A stretch of DNA of 64,000 nucleotides from Synchiropus splendidus (lineage: Eukaryota > Chordata > Actinopteri > Syngnathiformes > Callionymidae), in the NCBI RefSeq assembly GCF_027744825.2, contig NC_071342.1, forward strand, positions 10,001,501 to 10,065,500, given 5' to 3'. Shown here piece by piece: positions 12,359 through 24,320 of this stretch. The notes below the pieces were generated by a model, which ran no database searches, was not told the DNA's origin, and was given only the letters and a program-made list of their open reading frames with translations. Positions within the stretch are counted from its first letter, which is position 1; each line of letters opens with the position of its first letter. The position numbers and the translations under genes are program-made.

Positions 12359-12943
12359 TTAATGGTCGCAACAGATTCTGGCTGACTCAGTACACCAAGT
12401 CCGACTGAAGATCTCTTCTTCACAGCTCACTGAAGATACTTCCAAGGGAAACCACCAGCTGACTTCTTGACATGCTACTGTAAGTTGCCATATATTTGAT
12501 GGCCTCACCGACCGCAGTTTTCTTCTCTTGTGCAAGATGAATCCTTCCACAGTTGCCATGTTTGTTTTGGAGTTTGTTGTTGTCAGAAACTTTTGACTGT
12601 GGGCTGCTCCCCCTGTGGATATACTGGTGAACAGCAATACCAATGTAGCGAACACATGCAAGCATGTGATCAGTGACGGTAACATTGTTCGAAAAAGACG
12701 TTTTCGTATGGGCCATGCCAGTAACCTTAAGCCCAACGGGTCTTGCCGAACGACCAGCTGTAAACATGTACATTTGGTGTGACAACATGGGTGATTAAGG
12801 GTACAACTTACGTGATCATGTGTCTTGCTCTTCTCCTCTGCAGGCTGGTTCCTTTGACTGATGGCGTTGCGTTCTGATAAGGACGCACATTTCAACACTG
12901 GACCTCTGGACCTCTGAATCCCGTGAACAGAGCAACAGACCAT
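12359..12943 (-). other. Unassigned 194-codon open frame, probably not a gene
   Basis: The longest non-repeat open frame in the window. The predicted product has a hydrophobic run near residues 83-110 (FRTMLPSLITCLHVFATLVL), which could form one membrane segment, but the rest is Ser/Cys/Arg-rich and matches no family I know. A second minus-strand frame of 122 codons (12420-12788) overlaps it in another phase, so frame preservation is not specific to one reading. There is no start context, splice site or poly(A) signal I would trust. It could be a decayed transposon or retrocopy fragment, or chance. Confidence 0.2.
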
Positions 12944-13231
12944 TTTTGGCAGAGTTAAAAGAACTGAGAGAGAATGAACAAGTCTCTAGACCTGAGGGAA
13001 CCTGAAGCGAGTCACAGAATTGGTCGGAGGCTCAAACAAAACACGCCTTGGTGCGGCTCTAGTTTCCGGCGCTCTTGAAAGTAGTTCTGATTTTGATTTC
13101 CACGACACGTAGCTACACGTCTTGGCGGGCCGGATTTCGCCCTGAGGCCTTCGGTTTGACACGTGGCTAGCAAAGCTCCCGCTATCACGATGACTAACCT
13201 GTCGCCCCTTGGATAGGCTGATGTGTGACTT

Positions 13232-13273
13232 GGTGGTGTGTGGTACCACCTGCGGTGGTGTGTGGTACCACCT
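13232..13273. repeat. Tandem duplication of a 20-bp palindromic unit
   Basis: The 20-bp unit GGTGGTGTGTGGTACCACCT occurs at 13232-13251 and again, identically, at 13254-13273, separated by GC. Each copy contains the palindrome GGTACC flanked by GGTG/CACC-like arms, so each can also fold on itself. Confidence 0.95.
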
Positions 13274-13419
13274 ATCGATCAGAGGTGGATCTGATCCAGT
13301 ATCAGCAGCCCGCAGACACAAACACCATAATGAGGCAAGAGACTCACTGCTCCTCTCCAGACTATGAATATTGTATCGTTCATATCATGAACTCCTAAGT
13401 TACAGCCGACATGCATTTT

Positions 13420-13700
13420 TCATTGCAATAATCCTTAATTATTTTTATGCACCCTTAATCTTTCATATAGTCTCAGTGTTTTGCTTCAATATTTAATAGC
13501 AGCAGGACGCCGTCGGTCTTTCAGCAGCGCCGGCAGAGAGGAGAGGAGGAGGGATGGGAAATGGTTTTTAGCGCCTCTCCTAATATAAGCCTCCTCGCTG
13601 CTGTCTGCTCCACTGACTCCTCGCCTTTTAATTCACATCAACACTGACCTGGTTCAAAATAATCCGCTCTCCCTTAATCGCTTCTTCCTGAAGCTGCAAA
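13420..13700. promoter_or_regulatory. Candidate conserved noncoding element E
   Basis: ATTA-rich sequence (GCAATAATCCTTAATTATTT near 13427, CCCTTAATCGCTTC near 13673) surrounds a GC-richer core with CpGs (13500-13540). Its texture resembles blocks C and D. No frame with protein character. Called by eye; edges approximate. Confidence 0.35.
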
Positions 13701-14289
13701 TCATTTGTTCCAACGGAACAGAAAGTACTGATGAAAAGAAGTTTCAGACCATTGATGTTGTGTAAACAACTACATTCTGACACCAAAGAAACTTGCAGAG
13801 GATTTTTTTCTCATATGTCTTCCTAACATTTATTATATATACGTCACATCAATAATGGATTCAAAATGGAGGACTTGCCTGTTGTTTTCTGATTTAAATA
13901 ATTGAATTTTTCTGCCCATTTAAAGCAAATCCAGACCCACATTGATGAACATGTACAGTATATACATAATGCAGCATCTGTGATCTTTACATTTTCTGTC
14001 GAGTTTTGGAAACAATTGTATCTAAACAAAATGCATAGACAGGTGGATGCTGTTAACTTGGTGTCTGTCCAACTAGGAAACATATTGAGGAGAGACGCTT
14101 GGAGTCTCAGTCATTGTCCACAGATGCAGCGCCACTGTGTCCGCTGACCTGATGCAACACTGGCAGTCGTTGCTGCTAAAATGTAACTACAGTTAAGTGA
14201 AAAGATCATGTGATCTTCACACCATGCAGAGAGAGCAGGATAAAAGCTGTCAATCAAAATGAGAGGAAAACGCATGTCAGACAAGAAAT

Positions 14290-14520
14290 GATCCGAGCAG
14301 CATGGTGGAGTAGTGGCTGGTGCTGCTGCCTCATTGAGACAATGAACAAGTGTGTTCAACTCTAGATACAGGCACCTTTTGGAGTGAACTTTCAGCAACT
14401 TCGGTTTCCTCCCACAGTCCAAAAACACAAATAAAACTATAGGTGTGTGTGAGTGGTTGTCTGTCTGCCTTGTGAGGACCTGACCCTGGACAGGAAGGAG
14501 GAAAGTGGATTAGAATTAAT
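14290..14520 (+). repeat. Degraded teleost interspersed repeat, near full length
   Basis: Successive landmarks of a family found throughout teleost genomes are present in order. GCAGCATGGTGGAGTAGTGG comes near the start and GCTGCTGCCTCATTGAGAC follows. TTTCCTCCCACAGTCC plus 'aaaaacac' sits in the middle, then GTGAGTGGTTGTCTGTCTG, and GACCCTGGACAGGAAGGAGG and 'tggatt' close the copy. Many substitutions and small deletions mark it as old. The minus-strand 149-codon frame here (14331-14780) is a by-product of this repeat. Confidence 0.75.
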
Positions 14521-17187
14521 TTGTCTTTCGTCTGTAAATGTCCCTGGAATGGAGAACAGTGGTCACACTTTCGGTCTCGTTCGATGCCTTGAATCTCTGT
14601 AGAGATTGCTGAATGCACACTCTCAACTGATTGCGAACTCTGTGAGGACATTTGGCATTTGAGGCCATCGACTCTCATTAGAATGTAATGTACGTATTGC
14701 CAAGTTCCAGTTAAATAACAGCTGCACATCCACTTGTTGTGCACTTGTTCCCTCTCACTCACTCTTGTATGAAGAGTCAAGGAAAGGCTCCACCAGGATC
14801 TGCTGCAGGATCATTCCTTGGTCCAAATGTCCAGACCAGGATGGGCCTGTCTCCTCACCAGCAGGGACGGAGAGCACTTTAATTCTGGCGTCACGCTCCT
14901 GGATTGCTAATCCCATCTCGAGATATGATAGGAAGCCAGATGAGATAAATCTCTGTCAACACCAGCGCTCATCACAAGCGTGATAATACCCGCAGCGTCG
15001 TGTGTGGTAGTTATGTATCGGGTCGTTTTAAATAATCTGGTTACGTGCCGCGCTGAGACGGCAGATAGGCTTGCAAGATAAAATGATTAGTAGATGACGG
15101 AGGAAAATATAGCTTTGATGAGATCTCAATGTGAACCAGTTCAGATTATGGAGGGTTAGAAAACAGGATTAAAAATACAGTCTTGTAGAAGACAAGGAGG
15201 AGCGCGGTGCTCATACCTGTGGGTCGCCAGGCTCACGAGGGTGGAAGATCTACTCAGACTGGATCAAGTTATTGTATGTAATAGGGTCAGGAGTGAAGGA
15301 CACATTCAATGACTGCAGTAACATGCAGGGAGTAGCTCGAAGTACCTATTGAGTCTGAGTGCATGAGTGCATCCTGCACTCCATGTTTACATGCAGTGCA
15401 TTAAAAAAAATCAAACTATGAGTAGTTCACCTCCGTGACAAGGGGTGGTGCCATGAGCTCTTCAGTCCTTCCAGTTCCTATGACCGTAGAGGAAGAGAAA
15501 TCGAAGTTGACAGGTAGCGAGGAGCCGTTTCAGACTGTTGACCTCTGCAGATGGTGCTGGCTGACTATCTACTTTCACTTCAGAGGTCCAGGATCAGCGC
15601 GTCAGAGCGGTGGTTCAATGCCGCCACCATCGTCAACACGCTTCCTTCGGCAGGTTTTCAGAGTAGATCATGATTCGTCTCAGAGTTTGTTTACCTCCGA
15701 TGCGCAGCAAGAAACCACATTATCCAGGGCAATTAGTCCAACGCAGAGAAATTCAAATTTCTATCCAGTTGACGGTTTAAGCCGTGTGCATGGATTTTCG
15801 AAGTCCCAACTTAGCTGGACAAACACAATTATTTGGTTTTCTTGGCTGTCATGTAACTGCAGTTAATGATCCAGCTGCAGTTGGATGATGCTTCTTCAAT
15901 GGACTGACATCATCCGGATGTGGTGAATCCACCATGATGCATAGACTCAAGATCATTCAACTGCAGTCACAATAGAATAGCTTCAACACCGAGGTTGCCT
16001 AGTTCAGTGGTGTACAGTAGGTACCGAAGTGTCCTCTCGTGGAATGTGTCCGCGCGGTGACGTCACGGCCGGGACTTGCGATCAGACTTTTTTCTTTTCA
16101 ATGAGTAAATGGAGCTTCAAATGGAGGATTGGATGGTACTTTCTACAACACACAAAACATTTCTATTAGGAGGATTTTTGTCAAGCAGAGGAAAAGGAAA
16201 CAGCATCGTACCCTTTGGCAAAGCTATGCTATGCTATTGCCCAGGCAGCAGTTGGACCCTCGACGTCGGGACTGATACTGTGATCAAATCCAAGGCTTCA
16301 TGTGAAAACATGAATTTGAGGATGACAAGTAACCGCCACTTTAACCCTTCATGCTGTAAGCATCATGATATGTGATCAGAGCAACACGTTTTGTCTACCA
16401 TCCGATTGTTCAGCTCACGTCTCCGGTCACTCAAAGCTCTCCACTGTTCCAAACCTCTTCACACCTGCCTCATTGTTCTCAAGAGATGCTCTTCCTGTGC
16501 CCCTGATTCACTTACGCTCCAGTTTCCCTGTCCTGAACCGGTGATGATTATTGGACCACCCAGGTTTCCATTGTATCGTCCCCTAGGTCACATTTGGGCT
16601 GAGACTTCCCATCGCCACATGAGATCACAGTCTCACAGGCGTCAGAGACGTCCAGGTGGAGGTAAACTACAGTGTTTAAAGCCTCTAAAATAAGGTTCGG
16701 ATGGCTTTGCTTTTCAAGGGGTTCAACATTATTGAGGGTAGGTTATGGATTGTGCCCTCACAAGTCAGACAGCAGTCTGTCCAGAACATGGCGGCACCGG
16801 CTGCTAGAATTCATTTTTGATTTACAATGAATTTCAGGAGCTTTGAGAATGAATGAGCGCCCGCCCTCTGTAGCCAAGACAACAACATGCCCTGAGATAT
16901 AGTGAAACGCTTCATGAGGTCAGGAACTTGTGTGCTGACAACCTTCCACTCTAAATAAATCAAAAGATAAAAAGTTGACCTTGGTTAAACTTTGAGACAC
17001 AGTTCAGTTGACTGTTAAGTTTTCATTTTTATACAGTACATCAAATTGTAGATCCCTCCATGATGTTCAAATATGAGGTGGCACCTTCAGACTGGAAGAT
17101 CTGCCCTCAAAATTGATCCACCAGTTGGATATTTTCCTACTTGTTGGATGCAGTTTTTGGACGGTTCCACCTGCACTCTAAAGCCAC
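14521..17187. other. Noncoding spacer; isolated CRE-like palindrome
   Basis: No exon or repeat recognised over about 2.7 kb. A perfect TGACGTCA (the CREB/ATF consensus) lies at 16058-16065 inside a short CpG-rich patch (CGCGCGGTGACGTCACGGCC). No transcription start evidence can be read from the sequence. The 143-codon plus frame at 15435-15866 has no recognisable protein features. Confidence 0.5.
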
Positions 17188-17432
17188 CAAGGCAAAGCGT
17201 GGCCCGGGGGCAAGATGTGGCCCTCTTGGAGTCAATAAAGTGACAAGTAAGTGTAGTAATATGATAAAAGAGTATTTTATTTCAATTATGAGTGCAACTC
17301 AGACATAACTTCTGTATGTACAGTAATTTTCTGTCTTATAATTTGACTCTTTTGTGAGTACTTCCTGTCCCTTTAAATATATCCAATCCCCAATCTTTGA
17401 ATGGAATTTATTTAAGACCAACCAACAATTTT

Positions 17433-17482
<50 letters not shown>

Positions 17483-17632
17483 TAAATACTCATATTATAT
17501 CTGTCCTGTTTAGTTTTCTCATTATATCAACATTTTTATTGATTTATTTTTTGTCATTTGGCTTTATGGTCAAGAGCGTCACACTATATAACGTGGCCCC
17601 TGAGGAAACGTAATAGCCCACCCTGCAGTAAA
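17188..17632 (+). mobile_element. hAT-like nonautonomous element, copy 1
   Basis: The left end contains CAAAGCGTGGCCCGGGGGC followed by AAGATGTGGCCC. The right end contains ATATAACGTGGCCCC, then 'tgaggaaacgtaatagccca' and CCCTGCAG. The same left and right blocks bracket 50425-50912, and the right block recurs at 47163-47205. The shared internal word TTCCTGTCCCT and similar length show common ancestry. The '(g)ggcaaagtgtggcccg(c/g)gggcc' end is typical of Charlie-type hAT elements in vertebrates. An AT microsatellite (17437-17480) has expanded inside it. No transposase frame. Confidence 0.65.
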
Positions 17633-18039
17633 GAATCTTGGCCGTATCTATATTGACAGAAAAGTAGAGAGTCGGGAGTCATATCCAGGTGGTGTCAATA
17701 AATACTAATATTTATTCCAAAAGGGGGGCTTTTGAGGAGAGTCCAGGAGGAGCCTATGGAGGAGCTTAATAAGGCTGTGAGAGCATCAGGAGGAAGACCA
17801 AGCATTCATCCATGGATCCAAGACTCGTGGGGTCTAAGTAGCATCCTCAGGCATGAAGGGCTCTTCTGGGGTCCCCCCCCCCCCCGTTGTGTGTCCTGGA
17901 GGTGCGGAACTTTGTTTGAGCTGCTTGTGTGTTGTACAGTATGTTAGGTGGGGGTGCAGGAGAAAGTGGGGGCACCACCGCCGTGAAGGAATAATGCGAA
18001 CTAAAATGCACTTGTGGAAGAAGGAGGAGGAGAGTCTTC
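17633..18039. other. Spacer with a 13-base C run
   Basis: No gene recognised. A homopolymer of about 13 C lies at 17873-17885 and breaks any frame through it. Confidence 0.55.
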
Positions 18040-18690
18040 TGTGCTAATTAGCCACCTAGCATAGAAGCGGCCAGGAAGAATACCACTATGGTGAGGGCCG
18101 AGACACACTCATGTCGGAGCACCGCGCCGTGTTGTTTGGGGGGTATAGCATCCTCCTGAGTGTCAGGTAATTGGAGCGTTGTACCTCTAGAGAAAACTGC
18201 TAATTTCATAGGAAGTGCTAACAGGACCTTTGTGTGCCATGTTTCCCTTTTCCAGGGAGCCAGCGGGGCCAGACAGAGAGGGAGACGCTGCTCTATAGTG
18301 GGAACGGAGCCGGCCATACCTGAGAGGGGCCAGCCTCAGCGGTAATGAACCTCTTCACATGGCCGTTCACCCAAAAGGAAAAGAGGTGGATAAAGAAAGG
18401 AGGAATGAGAGAGAGGAGGAGGCGCAGCCTAATTTTGCAGCCGGAGAATAGCAGGTGGGACAAAAGGTCTGGCCTAAGGAGCAGGCGAGGGGGGGGGGAC
18501 ACGGGTGCTGGGGGGCTTTATTAGTGGTATTCTCCTGCCCCATTTACACCGTCTCTCTCTGCACCAATGGAGCACTTATCACAAGTGTACCCATCCAGCT
18601 CGCAATAGAAACAAGCAAACTCTATCCGTCAATGTTTACCATTAAGGAGCTGTCATTTGCAGATCGACCATATGTGGCAGATTAATGGGA
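18040..18690. promoter_or_regulatory. Candidate conserved noncoding element F
   Basis: There are two sub-blocks. The first (about 18040-18260) has TGCTAATTAGCC, GGTAATTGGAGCG and CTGCTAATTTCATAG. The second (about 18510-18690) has CACTTATCACAAGTG, which pairs CACTT with its inverse AAGTG (NKX2-type half-sites) around a GATA core. It also has ATGTTTACC (a forkhead-type core), CATATG and GCAGATTAATGGG. Between them is a purine-rich stretch. There are no simple repeats except a G run at about 18490-18498. No protein-like frame. Confidence 0.48.
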
Positions 18691-21379
18691 CGAAGGCCTT
18701 GTCGCTTCCTCCCCCCCGCCACCTCTCCTCAGCGATCTTCAGCACCCAACGCTCCGTGTGGCCGTGCTCGCCGAAACGGAGAATGAAAACAAGCCAGCGA
18801 GAATGGAAACAAGTGATAGAGAGAACAGGGAAATGGTATTGTCCGCTGGTGGCCAGACCCTATCCGACATTGTCCAAGGCAACAAACCCACATTTCGCTG
18901 AGCTGTTTAAGGGGACAAGTAGAGTAAATCCAGGTGAAATATTGCGCTCTTCAACACCACTAAAATCCTCTTTTTCTTAACATTAGTCATCTGTAGGTCT
19001 GCAACATCAAACCTTGTCGACAAAATTCAACAATCTCTGCAAGTTTTCTTTGCTGTTTTTTAGCTGAAGCAGCTGAAGTCACTTGGCTTAGGACACTGGA
19101 AGATTACCACCATGAATACTTCTTTACTATTCTCCTCTCTCAAGGGAAAATATGAATAAATAATGTTTTTTGGGGGCATGTAAAATAAATGCAGAACGAT
19201 ATTGGCTGTAAAAGTTTCCATCTGACTGTGAGGAAAGACGACACGCAGGTCATTCTTGCTGACCTCAAACACGATAAATGCAGAATGCAAAAGTCACCCA
19301 TCCAGTCTATATAGCCGTTAAAGAGTGGCCTTTGGAAATGTTTGATAATTTATTTGTAGTATGTATTTATTTCCAAATGAAATGAAATATCCTTGTTGAT
19401 TCATTCTGTTTTAAGAGTGTAAAACAGAAGCATGATCCGTGAAATTGTTTGTATTAAAACTGTATTTTTTAGCACCAAACACTGAAAAATGGAATTTTAC
19501 AATGAAACTCTCGGCGAACATAAAGTAAAGCCCCACTCATACTAGCAGTCAGAAAATGTCCTACAACAGCTAATGTTCAGAAGGAAATAGAATAGAATGA
19601 GCAACAATTGTGTGATATAAAGGTCTATAAAGCCAAGAAAAGAACGGCTGACCTTTAAAGTTTAAGTGAGAGATGAAACTTGGGTCTCACTTCCTTCACC
19701 GTTGACTTTTGTGCCCTTTCACACACTGGAACGATGCAGTCAGACGGCTGCAGAGACAGTGACTTCTTTTCTCGGAAACGTACACTGGACATCATTGTCA
19801 CCGCCTTGTTCTGAATGGAGACCCTCTGCCAAAGAAGAGGAAGGAGAAGAGGGGGGGTGGCCGGGCGGAGGGGGGAAGGACACTCAGGTGGTCCAGACTC
19901 ATTCTCCCTCTCTGTTGGACAAACATCTCCAGCCCGCCTGTGTGGCTCTCTTCACCCTTCTGGCCAAATCTGCCCATTCAGCCCAACCCTGTAAGTAAGA
20001 GAGTGAACAAGGAGGGGCAGGTGGGGGAGATGAGACGGAAGGACAAACCCTTCCCTTTTTTTTCCTTGTTGTGCTCTTCCTGCGAGCAACACATTGGAAA
20101 ACAAAACAAGACAAAAGAGAAAGTTTTGTTCCTTTTGCTGACCTCCTGCTCCTCCAAAACACACACAGACGTCCTTTCTTAACCACTTCTTTAACCCCGC
20201 AAGGCACAAAAGCCCCCTGCTCCTTGGCCTGTGTGACTGCACGCTCTATCTGAGTGTGTGAGAAGTCGAGCAGAGGACCAGAGGGGGCGCAAGTGGCGGT
20301 GCAAAGAAGTTACGGCTGGATTCTGGACAAATGAAAGGAGAGACAGGGGAGCCAGGGGAAGTAATGAGAGGGAGAGGCCAGACTTCCCGCAAGTCCGCCC
20401 TCATTTCCGCCGTGCCTTTGTGGCCCGATGGCCTCCCCCCGAGAGGCTTCGCTTGGCTATTGTCGGTGCCAGGCCTGTGGCGAGTGGCTGACAGGCGGAG
20501 AATCGATGAAGTGAGATGTTAACATTTGTACTTTCTCTGTGTAAACCAGAAAGACGATTGAGACACTTGGTGAGGAACCTCATGTTCTTCACCTCATAGT
20601 CAGCTCAGAGACGCTGGTGACGGCGGGTTCTTCAAGAGGTTTGGTTCACGATGGCAGATGAATTTATGTATTTGAATATAAATATTCATTCATTATTATT
20701 ATTAGACCATTACCAGTTGAAGAAATGATGAGCAAACGTTTTATGGACACAATTCCTGCGGTCCACTGATGAGATGACAAAGGAGGAAGTGAACACATTG
20801 ACTCTATTTTAGGCAGTGAGGTTTCAGTTCAACCTCCCGGAGGCCCCTTCATGATGTGGCAGGCTGGGTGGTTCCTGAGGTCATTTGAATTGTATACGAG
20901 GGCAGCAGGAGTGTGTCCCTGTCCTCCAGAGAAATGATTTAGTAAAATATGAATTCATACTTCCAATGAAATCAAAACAAGTAACTCATGACGCCTTAGT
21001 TCCGTCTTGGATCCTTCAGAATACACAGTTAGATTTCTGAAAAGACCCGCGAGAGGTGATCAAATATTGACGTCCAGGTCACACTGGCATTTACTCATCA
21101 GCTGCAGGGACGGCGGACGAGGTGACTCAGAGAACATTTGTGTGATGTAACAAAAAAAGGCTTGAACGTGGGATCAGTGAGACGGCAGGTCATCTCACCC
21201 ACCACCAGCATTATTGAGCCTCCAGGAGATATTCAGGCCATTAGGAAGCAGAATTACTCAAAGCTTTTAGCGAGACTGAGCAAGTCCAGTGGAAGTTCAG
21301 TTCAGACGGAGACAGGTTTGTGTCACTGGCAGCTGATGGACAGGCTTGAGTGACAGGCGGACAGACAGGTCTGTAACAG
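18691..21379. other. Mostly noncoding spacer, one weaker candidate block
   Basis: No exon recognised. Positions about 20380-20515 are GC-rich and repeat-free and could be a small conserved element. The rest is ordinary spacer. Overlapping minus frames at 19899-20242 are three phases of the same GA-rich stretch and have no family features. Confidence 0.45.
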
Positions 21380-21850
21380 CGCAGTCAGTCCCATTATGGC
21401 GCAGGGGTGTTCCCTCTACTGTAGAAGCTGTCACTCGTCCGACGCTCAAATGACAAGCCACTCCAGCCGGGGACGCGCCGCTACAGGCTGAGAAAGCATG
21501 TCATCTTTTCTTTTCTTCCTCCTCCCGGCGATGTCTTGCTCGATAAAGGAGCAGCCGCCGGAACAATAGGAACGACAGATTCGCAGAAGGACGCAGAAAG
21601 ACAAGGGAGACGGCAGAGAGCGAGACGGGGCGTTTTGACATCTGAATTACATTTCTATCTGCTCAGACTTGAGAGAAGAATGGAGGACGGAAAGAAAGAC
21701 GGAGAGAGGGAGGGAGGGAGGCGGGTTGACTAACCATCACTAAGATGTTTATTTTAACTTCACGGCATTCGGCTGGCGTCTAAAGAATCCAAACCTCGGC
21801 TCCTGTGACATTCATTCTTCGGCGACGGTTGCAGCACAAAAAAGTGATAT
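21380..21850. promoter_or_regulatory. Weak candidate noncoding element
   Basis: A CpG-bearing stretch (GGACGCGCCGCTACAGGC) leads into GTTTATTTTAACTTCACGG and GACATTCATTCTTCGGCG. The texture resembles the other blocks, but it has few homeodomain cores and a GA-rich low-complexity stretch (about 21640-21725). Called mainly by composition. Confidence 0.25.
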
Positions 21851-23402
21851 TCACGTTGTTGACAAGAACAACAACCTCAGAGGGTTTCCAGTCGAGATGC
21901 GGTTTCACCATCTTCCAGATACGAACACACACTGCGACAAACTAATGCCACACATGAGGCTTCGCCGAGACGCCGCAGGATCTGGCTTCCTCTTCGCATT
22001 GAGAAGGCTGAGCTGAGCCGTTCGGATTGGCTCTCCAGTGCATGGCTAAGAGAGCAGAAACTGACCGAGGGAACCTTGCGACTCCAAACTTTCCCGCACC
22101 CCTGGCTTGACCTGTCAGGGCTGGCAGCTTTGTCTAGCACTAGTGAAGGACCACACCTGGTGGTCAACCAAAGCAAGGGGCTACAACAAGGACCAGGTTT
22201 GACGCTCCATTCTAGTGGTTTTTCACTTTATTTCAAGGTAAAAGTATCTTGAATCTTTTTTTTCTAGAGTGTGACTGAGTCTGAGGAAGTTTTCCACTTT
22301 TGAGAATTCAGCTTTTTCCTCAAAAGATTAGTCAAATATAAATGGAGTTGTCTTTCCAATGATAAGAGCTCTGTTGAGGCTGACACCACACTTTACAGAG
22401 GACAGATTTCACTTCAGTGGCCAGGACACTTTCCTCACCACAATCTGATGGCCACTTTTGAAAGTTGTGGGAAGGTTTGTTAGTCAACAAAGCAATTCAC
22501 TGTTAAAAACCCCACAAAAGAATCCATCTAGATGCCTTCATTGAGTTTGTGGCAGCGAAGTCTCCATGAATCCATCGGTATATTTTCCACTACCCTGTTA
22601 AGGAGGGTCATAAATGTGATGCACAAACAACAAGATGTTCGGTCCAGTACTCACTGATGCAGATCAGTAGACTGTTTCCTGCCCACCACAGCTTATCGTC
22701 ATCACAGTGACGGCTGAAATCACTAGTGTACACAGTGAAATGGTACGGAGAGAGAGCAGTGCGTCCCAGTCTTAACCCACCTCTGTTTGAAAGTCCCCCA
22801 GTAGAGCACTGTGGACAGCTGGTGAGATCATTTGTAACCCAGCTCTCCTTGTTGTCGGCTTCTCCACCAGCAGCGATGCTACAGAAGATACCATCAGTCA
22901 AAGAGTGGCAGTGATCGTGGACAGTGTTGCTGACCGTTACAGTCACACACTCAGGGTCTAAGCAGCCTCTGACACCATGAGTTGAATGTCATGTTTATAG
23001 GCACAAAGCCAAGTCATCTGCCAGAGACTTGGAGTAGAGCTACCAATTTTTCTGAAGAATAAAACGCTTTAAGCTCCATGTGGAGACACCTCCTACAAAG
23101 TCAAGGTGATGGAGCTCCTCACTGTGGCCTGAGAATATTTTTGGAGCCTCTTACAATGACTCAAGGTTTCACGAAGGTGAACTGGACAACTGACAACTCC
23201 TCACACTCTGGGCTGAGTGTGTTTTTGATTTGACTGTGGTTCCCTCCTGTCTTTGTATCAATGAAGAATTCCAATGAAATCAATTTCCGTTTTGTCAGAC
23301 GGGAGAAAAGCCGGCGGTGCGAAGACACTGAAGACATTTTCACCCCTTTCATTCTCCTTATTATCCTTTCTTACTTTTAACTTGTCACATATCTGCGCTC
23401 GG
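21851..23402. other. Noncoding spacer, nothing recognised
   Basis: No recognisable exon, RNA gene or repeat. Short frames occur on both strands and none has family motifs. Confidence 0.5.
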
Positions 23403-23462
23403 CTGTGTGTGTGTGCATATGTTAATGAGTGTGTGTCGGCGTGTGCGTGTGTGTGCGTGTGT
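23403..23462. repeat. Interrupted TG microsatellite
   Basis: TG-rich tracts are interrupted by ATATGTTAATGAG and by TGCG variants. A GCAC/GCGC-rich tract follows at 23621-23650. Confidence 0.85.
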
Positions 23463-23620
23463 GACACCCAGCCCTCTATAACCTCATTAGAATCTTTCAG
23501 GTCCTGCTGCGCACCCATCCACACACACTCTCTGTGCTTTGATTTCACAAAGTCTAAAGATGTCAATCACCTGCTTGCCTCCAGTCGGCGCAGGGGAATT
23601 TGCGCAGACGCACGCCTGCG

Positions 23621-23650
23621 CTCACACACGCGCGCACGCACGCACGCACC
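23621..23650. repeat. ACGC-type tetranucleotide tract
   Basis: CACACACGCGCGCACGCACG-type alternating purine-pyrimidine sequence, a short potential Z-DNA-forming tract. Confidence 0.85.
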
Positions 23651-23739
23651 CAGCATCCATCAACGTCCTCCTCCTTCTCCCCTCTGTCTCCAGCTAGCTC
23701 TCCCCCGTCACTCCCCCTCAGCCATTCCACTATTTGAGA

Positions 23740-24320
23740 GTAATTTCATGTGCCAGCGTGGCGCATAATACACTTTTAATGGACAACTAATTCTCTGCCA
23801 TTACTTCGTCAACATGATTACGGGATCTGCCGCTCGCAATCCTGAGGAGCTGCGCCCAGGCTTTTTAAATACACACCAGACATTAATGTGTCTCTATTCA
23901 GCTTTACATCAGGGGATGTCAGCCATTTACATAATGCTGCCATTGAGGTCTGTGACAGCCTCTCTCTTCCTCCCTCACGCTCGCCCTCCTTTGGCTCCAT
24001 TTTTCCGGACTGGATTTCACTCCACAAAGAGCCACCGAGCTCTGCCTTTTCCCTTCCGCCTCTCCCTCCCTGGGATCCCTTCAATGCGCCCACTTTCCGC
24101 TAATGTCGGAGGGAAAGAGCTGGAAGCCGAATGGCTGAGGTTGGATTTCTGAAAGCTTGTGAATGGGGAAAGTTTTCCCTCCATCACCTGTACAAAGAGG
24201 AGATATCGGCGGATAAAAAGGGATGAGCGTGTAATTCCACCACTTCAGCGGCGAGTTCATTAGGCTTGTCAGCGTTGCACTTCGCTGCCTGTCAGGCGCA
24301 TATGCTAATCAGCTCTGTGT
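23740..24320. promoter_or_regulatory. Candidate conserved noncoding element G
   Basis: The part at 23750-23960 is dense in ATTA/TAAT cores: CTTTTAATGGACAAC, AACTAATTCTC, GCCATTACTTCG, AACATGATTACGG and GACATTAATGTG. CATTTACATAATGC follows. After a pyrimidine-rich middle, 24200-24320 adds TTCATTAGGC and ATGCTAATCAGC, the latter an octamer-like POU core (ATGCTAAT at 24303). No protein-like frame and no simple repeats. This is one of the clearest blocks in the desert. Confidence 0.5.

Noticed and set aside
14331..14780. 149-codon minus-strand frame
   Set aside because: About half of it lies in a known-type teleost interspersed repeat read backwards.
15435..15866. 143-codon plus-strand frame as an exon
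   Set aside because: No family features, no convincing acceptor and donor, and composition like the surrounding spacer.
23274..23768. 164-codon plus-strand frame
   Set aside because: It reads through TG and GCAC tracts; the predicted product is Cys/Val/Arg-rich low complexity.
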